Source: CAWKDC01 sp044445605 (lineage in GTDB: Bacteria > Pseudomonadota > Gammaproteobacteria > JABCZS01). Taken from it: DNA of 6,889 nt. The stretch covers positions 1-6,889 of the forward strand of contig JBIOEA010000061.1 of assembly GCA_044445605.1 (NCBI GenBank), given 5' to 3'. Positions 1-5,003 of the stretch are shown piece by piece (positions within the stretch are counted from its first letter, which is position 1; every line of letters starts with the position of its first letter). A program made the position numbers and the translations under genes. The notes beneath the pieces were generated by a model that was not told the origin of the DNA, did not search any database, and saw only the letters and a list, made by a program, of their open reading frames with translations.

Positions 1-105
1 GGGAAAACGGCAAAAGTTGCGTTAACTGCATGCATGAGAAAGCTCGTTGTTTGGGCAAATGCAGTTTTACAAACAGGCATTTTATGGCAAGAAAATCATG
101 CTTAG
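1..105 (+). CDS. IS110-family transposase, C-terminal end (partial, 5' end outside window)
   Basis: Frame 1 is open from the first base to TAG at 103-105 and gives 34 residues, including KVALTACMRKLVVWANAVL and ending ILWQENHA. This resembles the end of the transposase_20 domain of IS110/IS1111-type (DEDD) transposases, where a helical 'K-x-A-L-x-A-C-M-R-K-L' segment precedes a short tail. These enzymes act as recombinases guided by a structured RNA encoded in a noncoding end of the element. Only the tail is visible, so intactness of the gene and the IS110 versus IS1111 subgroup cannot be judged. The family call rests on recalled motif similarity. Confidence 0.7.
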   Translation, partial: GKTAKVALTACMRKLVVWANAVLQTGILWQENHA

Positions 106-129
106 ATGTTGACATTCATCATAGAAGCA

Positions 130-195
130 TCCCAGAAAAAACCTGCGCACATAGAGTTTGAAAAACGCGGGATTCTACCAGGTTTTTATCTGGGA
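130..195. other. Long stem-loop in the noncoding flank of the IS110-type transposase
   Basis: Bases 130-145 (TCCCAGAAAAAACCTG) are the reverse complement of 179-195 apart from a single extra base, giving a 16-bp stem with a one-base bulge around a 33-nt loop. It starts 25 bases after the transposase stop codon. IS110-family elements carry a guide ('bridge' or 'seeker') RNA in a noncoding end, downstream of the transposase in the IS1111 subgroup. This could be part of such an RNA or a structured element end; the function is inference. The hairpin is not followed by a T-run, so a simple terminator is unlikely. Confidence 0.5.
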
Positions 196-309
196 CCCAG
201 CTCACCGATAGCGGCAAGAAAACCTTATAAAAGATCATCAATTATCTTGTTGCATCATAACGAGTAGGGTACTATGTTTTAGCGTGTGATTATTAACAAG
301 GAGATATGT
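196..309. other. Intergenic region upstream of the secreted-protein gene; element end probably lies here
   Basis: No gene is seen. A weak promoter candidate for the gene at 310 is TTGTTG (247-252), a 17-base spacer and TACTAT (270-275), with 3/6 and 4/6 matches to the sigma70 consensus. The downstream boundary of the IS110-type element should lie in or near this stretch but no clear terminal repeat marks it. Confidence 0.3.
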
Positions 310-789
310 ATGATACGTAAATTATTATGTGGTGCGCTTTCAGCAATTTTATTAGGTCAAGCTTCAGTTGTATTGGCTGATAATTTAAAGCACCAATCTG
401 GTATCTGCGGCACCGATGAGCCTGAAGCTTGTATGCATGCATCAGAATTAGTAAACTTTACTGGGTACAAAACTATCCATGCAGAAGTAAGTTTATTTGA
501 TGATTCAGGCAATCTCCTCCGTAAATATTCGGGTACCTCATGTGTCAACAGTTACGGCCTGTATTTTCAAGAAGGGAGCATTAAGCCAGGTCTTCTGTCA
601 GTTTCTTTGTTTATTCAAAATTCTGGCGGTTGGCTCGAATATATCGATGGGTATGATGTCGTCTTTACTGGCAAACCTAAAAAAGCGCTACAGGCTAATC
701 CTAAATTAGTCAGAATAGGCATGTCTTCTTATTCCGATGCTGAATATCCCGCCTGTGAACCTACGACTCCGTTTGTGCTAAAAGATTAG
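310..789 (+). CDS. Small Sec-exported protein of unknown function, four cysteines in mature part
   Basis: The product has 159 residues. The ATG at 310 is preferred because AAGGAG (298-303) sits six bases upstream; an in-frame GTG at 286 would only add eight residues before the signal peptide. Residues 1-23 form a classical Sec signal peptide: MIRK, then a hydrophobic stretch, then an A-x-x-x-L-A end with likely cleavage after VLA (23). The predicted mature protein of 136 residues has Cys33, Cys41, Cys78 and Cys149, enough for two disulfides in an oxidising compartment. There is no lipobox and no further membrane segment, so a periplasmic or secreted location is expected. I do not recognise the family. 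The gene stands alone, with a hairpin after the stop codon. Confidence 0.8.
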   Translation: MIRKLLCGALSAILLGQASVVLADNLKHQSGICGTDEPEACMHASELVNFTGYKTIHAEVSLFDDSGNLLRKYSGTSCVNSYGLYFQEGSIKPGLLSVSLFIQNSGGWLEYIDGYDVVFTGKPKKALQANPKLVRIGMSSYSDAEYPACEPTTPFVLKD

Positions 790-799
790 GCTCAGTATT

Positions 800-836
800 C
801 TCCAAAGACCCCGATATTGATTCGGGGTCGATGGAG
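800..836 (+). terminator. Strong hairpin after the secreted-protein gene, possible terminator
   Basis: GACCCCGA (807-814) pairs with TCGGGGTC (822-829) around a 7-nt loop. After a symmetric 2-nt internal loop, CTCCA (800-804) pairs with TGGAG (832-836), giving 13 bp in total. It begins 10 bases past the stop codon at 789. There is no U-tract after it, so it may stabilise the 3' end or work with Rho rather than act as a textbook intrinsic terminator. Confidence 0.45.
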
Positions 837-852
837 CCCTTGATAATAAGGG

Positions 853-892
853 TTGCAAAACCTAAATTAATTGTTATAATTAAGTTATAACA
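853..892 (+). promoter_or_regulatory. mazEF-1 promoter with overlapping operator palindrome
   Basis: TTGCAA (853-858), a 16-base spacer and a perfect TATAAT (875-880) form a good sigma70 promoter. An inverted repeat with 8-bp arms, TGTTATAA (872-879) and TTATAACA (885-892) around a 5-base centre, covers the -10 box. MazE/AbrB-type antitoxins repress their own operon by binding such palindromes, so this is the likely operator of the pair downstream. Binding is inference. Confidence 0.7.
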
Positions 893-914
893 TTCCGCAA
901 GCATGAGGTTTATC

Positions 915-1172
915 ATGACATCACTCAGAACTATTGGCAATTCCCAAGGGATTCTTATTCCCAAGGCATTGATTCACAAGGCGAATCTTGAGGGGCGTGA
1001 GCTTGAGCTCGAAGTTACTGCAGATGGATTGCTTATTAAACCCATCAACAAATCTCGTGCAAACTGGCAGGCTGCCATTGCATCAACTTTAGAGGCTCAT
1101 GCTCATGATATTGACCATGAATGGTTGGATGCGGAGTTGATTGAGGAAGATGAAAACAATGACGAAAAGTAA
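915..1172 (+). CDS. mazE: MazE/AbrB-type antitoxin (mazEF-1)
   Basis: The product has 85 residues. The ATG at 915 is chosen because GAGG (905-908) precedes it by six bases; an upstream ATG at 903 lacks a ribosome site. The N-terminal half carries the AbrB/MazE swapped-hairpin signature: SLRTIGNSQGILIPKALI (residues 3-20), then a strand ending in DGLLIKP. The C-terminal half is acidic (LEAHAHDIDHEW...EEDENNDE), as expected of the flexible arm that wraps and blocks a MazF dimer. It should neutralise the toxin encoded immediately downstream and repress the promoter at 853-892. It lies 16 bases upstream of the chosen toxin start and overlaps alternative upstream starts of that gene, a usual TA layout. 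Confidence 0.85.
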   Translation: MTSLRTIGNSQGILIPKALIHKANLEGRELELEVTADGLLIKPINKSRANWQAAIASTLEAHAHDIDHEWLDAELIEEDENNDEK

Positions 1173-1188
1173 GGCAGGGGAGCCTCCG

Positions 1189-1503
1189 ATGAGGCATGAT
1201 GTTTGGCTTGTTTCTCTGGATCCTGCTAAAGGTAAAGAAATTAAAAAAACGCGCCCTTGTGTCATTATTTCACCTAATGAAATTTCAGCACTTGCGACTG
1301 TGATTGTTGCGCCAATGACAAGCCAGGGTTTTGATTTTCCTGTGAGAGTCAAATGCAAATTTCAAGACAAGGATGGCTTAATTTTATTAGATCAAATCAG
1401 GGCTGTTGATAAACAAAGGTTGGTCAAAAAATTGGGAAGTCTTGATAAGAGAGCCGCACGAAAACTGTCGGATACGCTTGTTGAGATGTTTACGTATGAG
1501 TAA
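1189..1503 (+). CDS. mazF: MazF/PemK-type endoribonuclease toxin (mazEF-1)
   Basis: The product has 104 residues from ATG 1189, which has GGGGAG (1177-1182) six bases upstream; ATGs at 1150 and 1159 that overlap the antitoxin gene are possible. MazF-type toxins cut single-stranded mRNA at short specific sequences and arrest growth. Family features are DVWLVSLDP at residues 4-12, KTRPCVIIS with Arg22 at the catalytic arginine position, VAPMTS with Thr44 at the catalytic threonine position, and LILLDQIRAVD further on. The length fits the family, with both catalytic residues in place and no disruption, so the toxin appears active. Its cleavage sequence cannot be predicted from here. Confidence 0.9.
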   Translation: MRHDVWLVSLDPAKGKEIKKTRPCVIISPNEISALATVIVAPMTSQGFDFPVRVKCKFQDKDGLILLDQIRAVDKQRLVKKLGSLDKRAARKLSDTLVEMFTYE

Positions 1504-1535
1504 GAATATATTGCTTCCATCGGCCTGAAGGACAG

Positions 1536-1600
1536 TAACACGTAGCCGCTACAATATTGGCATTATAGGATTGATTTAGCCCTCATGAACCGCTAGACTT
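1536..1600 (+). repeat. Degraded copy of the repeat flanking mntA-hepT, with mnt leader
   Basis: TAACACGTAGCC (1536-1547) matches TAACACGTGG at 3201-3210 and CACGTAGCC at 2407-2415. Then 1571-1600 matches 2521-2550, the leader of the intact mntA gene, at 25 of 30 positions. The 70-bp core present at 2421-2476 is missing here, as if deleted. Bases 1580-1586 (CCCTCAT) and 1601-1607 (ATGAGGG) also form a 7-bp inverted repeat. Together with the adjacent mnt fragment this marks a decayed second copy of the mntA left flank. Confidence 0.55.
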
Positions 1601-1642
1601 ATGAGGGAAGACAGTGATATTGACTTCTTGCTAACTCATTGA
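1571..1642 (+). pseudogene. Remnant of an MNT-type nucleotidyltransferase gene (second mntA copy)
   Basis: Bases 1603-1630 match 2686-2713 of the intact mntA gene at 25 of 28 positions and encode R-E-D-S-D-I-D-F-L, the catalytic strand of the family. All three differences fall at third codon positions and are synonymous. The reading frame then runs L-T-H and stops at TGA (1640-1642). The upstream 30 bases (1571-1600) match the mntA leader, but the roughly 135 bases between leader and catalytic motif, and the whole C-terminal half, are gone. No product can be made. Its end abuts the crcB promoter. Confidence 0.65.
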
Positions 1643-1666
1643 GCATTTGCTACATTCGTCTATAAT
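1639..1666 (+). promoter_or_regulatory. Probable sigma70 promoter for crcB-DUF190
   Basis: TTGAGC (1639-1644), a 16-base spacer and TATAAT (1661-1666). The transcript would start near 1673, leaving only about 28 bases before the crcB start codon. The -35 box overlaps the stop codon of the mnt remnant. Confidence 0.55.
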
Positions 1667-1700
1667 TAATCAATGTTTCATCGCTAGAAGGTTCACCAGC

Positions 1701-2078
1701 TTGAGTCAGGCATTATTAATTGTAATAGGCGGGGGAATCGGTTCTCTATTCCGCTATTGGCTTTCAATCGGCGTTTATTCGCTTGTAGGACGGTCTTTCC
1801 CTTATGGAACCCTATCTGTTAATGTTTTGGGTTCTTTTGTTATGGGCATACTGACGGTTCTTCTCATGGAGCGCTTAAATGGTGAAGCTGATTATCTCAG
1901 AGCTTTTTTGTTGATTGGATTTTTAGGTGGATTCACTACATTTTCAAGTTTTTCAATTGAAACGCTCAGCTTGTTGGAAAGTGGTGAAATGCTGAAAGGG
2001 ATTCTTAATATTATTGTGAGCTTCAGTTTTTGCCTGTTTGCTGTTTTATTGGGAACATTATTAGGGAGACATATATAG
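1701..2078 (+). CDS. crcB: Fluoride ion channel CrcB/FluC
   Basis: The product has 125 residues from TTG 1701. This start places the protein at the usual family length and has AGAAGG (1686-1691) nine bases upstream; the frame remains open further back (TTG at 1647) but would add an atypical tail. CrcB forms dual-topology inner-membrane dimers that export fluoride. Four hydrophobic segments are visible, at about 4-26, 34-55, 66-88 and 98-121. Conserved features are GGGIGSLFRYW (10-20), the NVLGS segment with Asn41, and GFLGGFTTFSSFS (73-85), holding the phenylalanine box and the TTFS motif of the central sodium site. All appear intact. It is translationally coupled to the DUF190 gene that follows. 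Confidence 0.93.
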   Translation: MSQALLIVIGGGIGSLFRYWLSIGVYSLVGRSFPYGTLSVNVLGSFVMGILTVLLMERLNGEADYLRAFLLIGFLGGFTTFSSFSIETLSLLESGEMLKGILNIIVSFSFCLFAVLLGTLLGRHI

Positions 2079-2380
2079 TGAAGATGGTCATGGTGCGAGT
2101 CTATGTTATGGAAGCCGAAAAACAGCTTCAACCCATTCTCAATTATCTGCACGATACAATCAAGGTAAGAGGGGTAACCGTATTCAGAGCAATTACCGGT
2201 TTTGGAAAGTCCGGCGCTATGCATTCATCAACACTCGTTGATTTATCACTAAACTTGCCTATCGCTGTCGAATTCTATGACTCTGCAGAGCGTGTTACAG
2301 AAATTATTGATTATCTCAATACATTTATAGAACCAGGGCATATTGTACATTGGTCGATTGAAACAAATATCACTGGATAA
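2078..2380 (+). CDS. DUF190 family protein, CrcB partner
   Basis: The product has 100 residues from GTG 2078, which shares its G with the crcB stop codon (TAGTG), with AGGGAG (2063-2068) nine bases upstream inside crcB. The DUF190 pattern is clear: MVRVYVMEAEK near the start, RGVTVFRAITGFGKSG (31-46), then H49 and DLSLNLPIAVEFYD (55-68). DUF190 proteins have a small ferredoxin-like, PII-like fold and are often encoded beside crcB, where a regulatory or accessory role in fluoride resistance is presumed but, as far as I know, unproven. The tight overlap suggests matched expression with the channel. Confidence 0.88.
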   Translation: MKMVMVRVYVMEAEKQLQPILNYLHDTIKVRGVTVFRAITGFGKSGAMHSSTLVDLSLNLPIAVEFYDSAERVTEIIDYLNTFIEPGHIVHWSIETNITG

Positions 2381-2406
2381 TCTTTTTGGAGACGATTCCC
2401 AGCGGC

Positions 2407-2476
2407 CACGTAGCCTTTTTATGCGTGTGTCAACGCCATTTAGAGATGTCCTAGGGGCGGCTAAGTAGAAATGTCC
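2407..2476 (+). repeat. Direct repeat copy A, left of mntA-hepT
   Basis: Bases 2430-2476 match 3227-3273 at 43 of 47 positions. Including ATGCGTG just before (2421-2427, with a 2-nt insertion) and a weaker match from CACGT at 2407, the repeat is about 70 bp. Each copy contains two 11-base units, TAGAGATGTCC (2441-2451) and TAGAAATGTCC (2466-2476), spaced 25 bp apart. Such paired internal units look like transposase-binding sites at an insertion-sequence end (IS481/IS21-like ends come to mind, not verified). Weak similarity continues to about 2505. Confidence 0.75.
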
Positions 2477-2518
2477 TGTCTTGGGTAAATGGCTAATTTT
2501 GGCAGTTTTGAACTTCTA

Positions 2519-2550
2519 GATTGATTTAGCTCTTTCGAACCGCTAAACTT
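2519..2550 (+). repeat. mntA leader copy shared with the remnant at 1569-1600
   Basis: GATTGATTTAGC and GAACCGCTAAACTT occur here and, with five substitutions in 30, at 1571-1600. In both places this block precedes mnt coding sequence. No promoter with good -35 and -10 boxes was found in 2477-2578. Confidence 0.65.
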
Positions 2551-2578
2551 AAGGCATTCACTACCTTTGGTTACCCAT

Positions 2579-2869
2579 ATGTTACTTGATGATCTTCACT
2601 CTAAAAAACAACAAATTGCCTTATTAGCTGCGCAGTATGGCGCTCGTCGTATTCGTGTTTTTGGGTCTGTGGCCAGGGGCGAGGAGAGGGAAGACAGCGA
2701 TATTGATTTTTTGGTCGATTTCCCTCAAGGATATGATTTGTTTAGTCAAAGATTACCCTTGTGTGAAAAACTGATGGAATTAACAGGCCGAAAAGTGGAC
2801 CTTATTCCGGAACACGAGCTTAACCGACATCTTCGTGATGCAGTACTCAAGGAAGCAAAAAATATATGA
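2579..2869 (+). CDS. mntA: MntA antitoxin: minimal nucleotidyltransferase (MNT domain)
   Basis: The product has 96 residues from ATG 2579; an in-frame TTG at 2567 is an alternative and neither has a clear ribosome site. It is a minimal pol-beta-type nucleotidyltransferase: FGSVARG (28-34), then SDIDFLV (40-46) with metal ligands Asp41 and Asp43, and a third acidic position at KVDLIPE (Asp74). In studied MntA-HepT systems the antitoxin neutralises HepT by transferring AMP groups from ATP onto a tyrosine in the toxin's RX4HXY motif. Motif and length are intact, so it should be active. It overlaps hepT by four bases (ATGA) and is the intact relative of the fragment at 1571-1642. Confidence 0.9.
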   Translation: MLLDDLHSKKQQIALLAAQYGARRIRVFGSVARGEEREDSDIDFLVDFPQGYDLFSQRLPLCEKLMELTGRKVDLIPEHELNRHLRDAVLKEAKNI

Positions 2870-3195
2870 AGAAAGACTGGAAATTATATGCAAATCACAT
2901 TCTTGATTGCATAGCGAAAATTAATCAAATTAAAGCGCGTGGTGATATTACTAAAGACGATGTGCTTTATGATGCCGCATTGCGCAATTTGCAAACTTTA
3001 TCTGAAGCAACGCGACATTTGCCTGAAGATAAAACTGCTCAATATTCTACTGTGCCATGGAAAAATATCAGTGGATTTAGAAATATCCTGGTGCATGATT
3101 ATCTTGGTGAAATTGACCCGCATACTGTCTTGAAAGTGATTGATACACACTTGGCCGTCTTGGAAGTTGCTATCATTGATATGCTTAAAAATTAA
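2866..3195 (+). CDS. hepT: HepT toxin: HEPN-domain ribonuclease (DUF86)
   Basis: The product has 109 residues and starts at ATG 2866, overlapping the mntA stop codon as ATGA. It is an all-helical HEPN protein of the DUF86 family. The RX4HXY active site is complete in RNILVHDY: Arg72, His77, Tyr79, followed by LGEID as usual. HEPN toxins cleave RNA; in HepT the tyrosine is the residue adenylylated by MntA. PWKNISGFRN just before the motif is also typical. The stop codon at 3193-3195 is followed within ten bases by repeat copy B. Confidence 0.92.
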   Translation: MKKDWKLYANHILDCIAKINQIKARGDITKDDVLYDAALRNLQTLSEATRHLPEDKTAQYSTVPWKNISGFRNILVHDYLGEIDPHTVLKVIDTHLAVLEVAIIDMLKN

Positions 3196-3198
3196 GAC

Positions 3199-3231
3199 GT
3201 TAACACGTGGGGCCTACACATGCGTGTCAAC
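3199..3231 (+). terminator. Imperfect hairpin just after hepT, possible 3' end signal
   Basis: GTTAACACG (3199-3207) pairs with CGTGTCAAC (3223-3231) with one mismatch, around a 15-nt loop, three bases past the hepT stop codon. It overlaps the left part of repeat B. No U-tract follows, so termination is uncertain; in copy A the same arms are degraded. Confidence 0.3.
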
Positions 3232-3273
3232 GCTATTTAGAGATGTCCTAGGTCCAGCTAAGTAGAAATGTCC
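3204..3273 (+). repeat. Direct repeat copy B, right of mntA-hepT
   Basis: Same orientation as copy A, with the two 11-base units TAGAGATGTCC (3238-3248) and TAGAAATGTCC (3263-3273) again 25 bp apart. Copies A and B bracket mntA-hepT, so recombination between them would excise or duplicate the pair. A small hairpin, CCCACT (3272-3277) with AGTGGG (3284-3289), closes the right side and lies between the converging hepT and aadA-like genes. Confidence 0.75.
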
Positions 3274-3326
3274 CACTCTGGGAAGTGGGGAGTTACGTTG
3301 GCTGATCTTTAATTATCTTATTGACA

Positions 3327-4103
3327 TTACTTCATCGTAGTGATTTGGCGCAAAATCCACTCTGCACATGGACGGATCTGAGGCTTCAAATCATCCCAGT
3401 GCTCATCCTCCAAACCTATACAAATTGCTTTCGCGCGCTGCATGACTGTTTGGTGCTCAACCGGCAAACGTTCTATAGCCCAATCTGCTGCATCTGGTTT
3501 AGAGAACAGTTTCTTTGTACCACAGGTAGTCCAAATTCGAGCAAGCGTAAGCAAAACATTCCTTGTGTCTGAATCCAGATTTGAGATTAACCTTTCTAAG
3601 TCACTGTGCATCGCCTGAATAAAATCTCTCTCCGGAACCTGTGGCAATAGTATTTCAGGATTGCTACCGAATAAAGTCAGACTGCCGCAGTTGATTTGAG
3701 TAATAAGCACAGCGAGATCGGGCATCTCTTTAGTCTGCGCAAGTTCCACCGCTCCTGATTCACATTCAGCTCTTAACCATTCCCCATACTGAAAATCAAA
3801 AAGAGGGGGGTAACGCCAGGGATTGATATCTGAATCCACAACCAAGGTCATCTCAATCGGCGGTTTGGTGTCTTTCATATAGAGACCTGAAATGCCGAGC
3901 AACTCTCGAATCAACTGTTGTTTTTCAGAATGGGTGCTTGGTCGATTGATTACCACAAATAAATCTAGATCACTGTATCTTTGAAGCCCTCCAACGACTG
4001 CAGACCCGTAGAGGTAAACCCCCAAAAGGCTCCCATCAAATAGCTTTTGAAGTAAATTTAGACATTGGTTGATTTGGATTTCCACTGGCTTGATCATAAT
4101 CAT
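3327..4103 (-). CDS. AadA-like aminoglycoside O-nucleotidyltransferase, ANT(3'')/ANT(9) type
   Basis: The product has 258 residues from ATG 4103, chosen for AGG six bases upstream and a length close to AadA (about 260). An ATG at 4136 would add 11 residues. The enzyme would transfer AMP from ATP to spectinomycin and/or streptomycin. Visible features are LYGSAVVGGL (31-40), SDLDLFVV with Asp45 and Asp47 as metal ligands, IEMTLVV with Glu84 at the AadA catalytic-base position, INPWRYP (93-99), YGEW with Trp109, PDLAVLITQ, RNVLLTLARIW and AADWAIERLP in the C-terminal helical domain. These match AadA block by block. Trp109 aligns with a residue tied to streptomycin binding in AadA, hinting at dual specificity, but this needs an alignment. 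It seems intact. No integron attC site is seen beside it. Confidence 0.88.
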   Translation of the reverse strand: MIMIKPVEIQINQCLNLLQKLFDGSLLGVYLYGSAVVGGLQRYSDLDLFVVINRPSTHSEKQQLIRELLGISGLYMKDTKPPIEMTLVVDSDINPWRYPPLFDFQYGEWLRAECESGAVELAQTKEMPDLAVLITQINCGSLTLFGSNPEILLPQVPERDFIQAMHSDLERLISNLDSDTRNVLLTLARIWTTCGTKKLFSKPDAADWAIERLPVEHQTVMQRAKAICIGLEDEHWDDLKPQIRPCAEWILRQITTMK

Positions 4104-4122
4104 TAGGCACCTATCCATTACA

Positions 4123-4182
4123 ATGCGAGTTCGCATAATGTATATTATGTTAAATTAAATTTGTCGTGGTTATTACTCTCAA
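4123..4182 (-). promoter_or_regulatory. Possible promoter and inverted repeats upstream of the aadA-like gene
   Basis: On the - strand TTGAGA (4182-4177), a 17-base spacer and TTTAAT (4159-4154) could act as a promoter. Two adjacent inverted repeats follow: CATAAT/ATTATG (4134-4139 / 4144-4149) and ATGCGA/TCGCAT (4123-4128 / 4131-4136). They lie just downstream of the start region and could be a regulator site. Read-through from mazEF-2 is an alternative source of transcription. Confidence 0.3.
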
Positions 4183-4201
4183 ATGCACGCGCTACAGCAT
4201 C

Positions 4202-4558
4202 CTATTCCTCACAATAATCCTCACCACCGATTAATGGGATTAATCTACAAAGCACTTCGTTAATAATATGTTGCCCTGCGCGCGTAATATGTTTTATTTT
4301 TCTATCTTTCCATGATAATGTTTGAATAATGCCCGCCGCAATGACAGAGGGTTTATCAAGATAATCAATCGGTACTTCAGTTAGATTCCCTCGAATACTT
4401 GTGCTAATCGGGCAACATATCAATAGCCCAGTGCTTCTATTGTAAACTTTTGAGGACAAAACAAAAGCAGGTCGATACTTTCTAATTTCTTTTCCTTTTG
4501 TAGGATCAAAATCTAGCCAAACGATATCGTTTCTATCGGGGATATATTGCTTCGACAC
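4202..4558 (-). CDS. mazF: MazF-type endoribonuclease toxin (mazEF-2)
   Basis: The product has 118 residues from GTG 4558, two bases after the antitoxin stop codon, with AGGAG (4570-4566) seven bases upstream. It resembles E. coli MazF closely at the start: YIPDRNDIVWLDFDPTKGKE (5-24), then YRPAFVLS with Arg29 in the catalytic arginine position. At the catalytic threonine position E. coli has Thr52; here the residues are Ser52-Thr53 (CPISTS), a conservative change that may or may not affect activity. The second half (GIIQTLSWKDRKI...LCRLIPLIG) follows the MazF pattern. Sequence and leader differ from the mazF at 1189-1503, so this is a separate lineage rather than a recent duplicate. Confidence 0.9.
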   Translation of the reverse strand: MSKQYIPDRNDIVWLDFDPTKGKEIRKYRPAFVLSSKVYNRSTGLLICCPISTSIRGNLTEVPIDYLDKPSVIAAGIIQTLSWKDRKIKHITRAGQHIINEVLCRLIPLIGGEDYCEE

Positions 4559-4560
4559 GA

Positions 4561-4824
4561 CTAATCTCCTAATTCATCATCATGCAAAACTGCTATTTCA
4601 TCCGCATGAATGCCGAAAGGGGTCATATTTTTGAGAAGTTCTTTTTCTGAAAAATGCAGTCTTTTTTTAGGCGGAGTTTTAACCTTTTTCACTGTAAAGC
4701 CGTCTTCTGTGACATCCACAATAACTTGTGTGCCTTCTTTAAAATGTGGGATATCTCGCATAATGCCAGATACTCTAAGCGCTAATCCATTACCCCACTT
4801 TTGAATACTTGCTTCTGTTTTCAC
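4561..4824 (-). CDS. mazE: MazE-type antitoxin (mazEF-2)
   Basis: The product has 87 residues from GTG 4824, with AGAGG (4838-4834) nine bases upstream. The MazE DNA-binding signature is present: SIQKWGNGLALRVSG (6-20), then a strand pair ending DGFTVKKV. The C-terminal part (LLKNMTPFGIHADEIAV) matches the toxin-binding arm seen in MazE-like proteins. Both genes of this pair use GTG starts. The promoter at 4861-4889 with an internal palindrome fits autorepression. Confidence 0.9.
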   Translation of the reverse strand: MKTEASIQKWGNGLALRVSGIMRDIPHFKEGTQVIVDVTEDGFTVKKVKTPPKKRLHFSEKELLKNMTPFGIHADEIAVLHDDELGD

Positions 4825-4860
4825 GATAAGTTACCTCTGAAACAATCTATATTTTCAAAA

Positions 4861-4889
4861 AGTATATACTATGTATCAACGTCTGTCAG
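4861..4889 (-). promoter_or_regulatory. mazEF-2 promoter and operator palindrome
   Basis: Read on the - strand: CTGACA (4889-4884), a 17-base spacer and TATACT (4866-4861), each box 5/6 to consensus. The -10 box is half of the perfect 10-bp palindrome AGTATATACT (4861-4870), the likely operator. AAAGTATATACTAT (4859-4872) recurs with one change in the vapBC-1 operator at 5695-5708. Confidence 0.65.
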
Positions 4890-5003
4890 CTACTTTTTTC
4901 AAGGAAAAACTCGAGATAAAACAGATACACAATTGACACCGTATCCCAATAATCCTTTGATTTTATCGTCGTTCACATCCTTTGGTGCGCATACATGTTA
5001 AAT

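Noticed and set aside
109..114. Perfect TTGACA after the transposase gene
   Set aside because: No acceptable -10 box 15-19 bases downstream; at best an outward -35 half, which cannot be shown.
1089..1358. Opposite-strand open frame over mazEF-1
   Set aside because: Shadow of two well-supported genes, with no ribosome site or motif of its own.
1667..1700. Possible fluoride riboswitch upstream of crcB
   Set aside because: Only about 34 bases separate the predicted -10 box from the start codon and no fluoride-aptamer pseudoknot pattern could be made there or in 1504-1638.
1504..3330. Integron attC sites between the gene cassettes
   Set aside because: The repeats lack the RYYYAAC / GTTRRRY core pairs and the paired boxes of attC; no integrase gene is visible.
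3805..3810. Run of six Gs inside the aadA-like gene as a phase-variation site
   Set aside because: Short, and explained by Pro codons of a conserved RYPP segment in an intact frame.
4933..4961. Plus-strand promoter TTGACA with TTTGAT between mazEF-2 and vapBC-1
   Set aside because: The -10 is poor and no + strand gene follows; the frames there are opposite-strand shadows of the TA genes.
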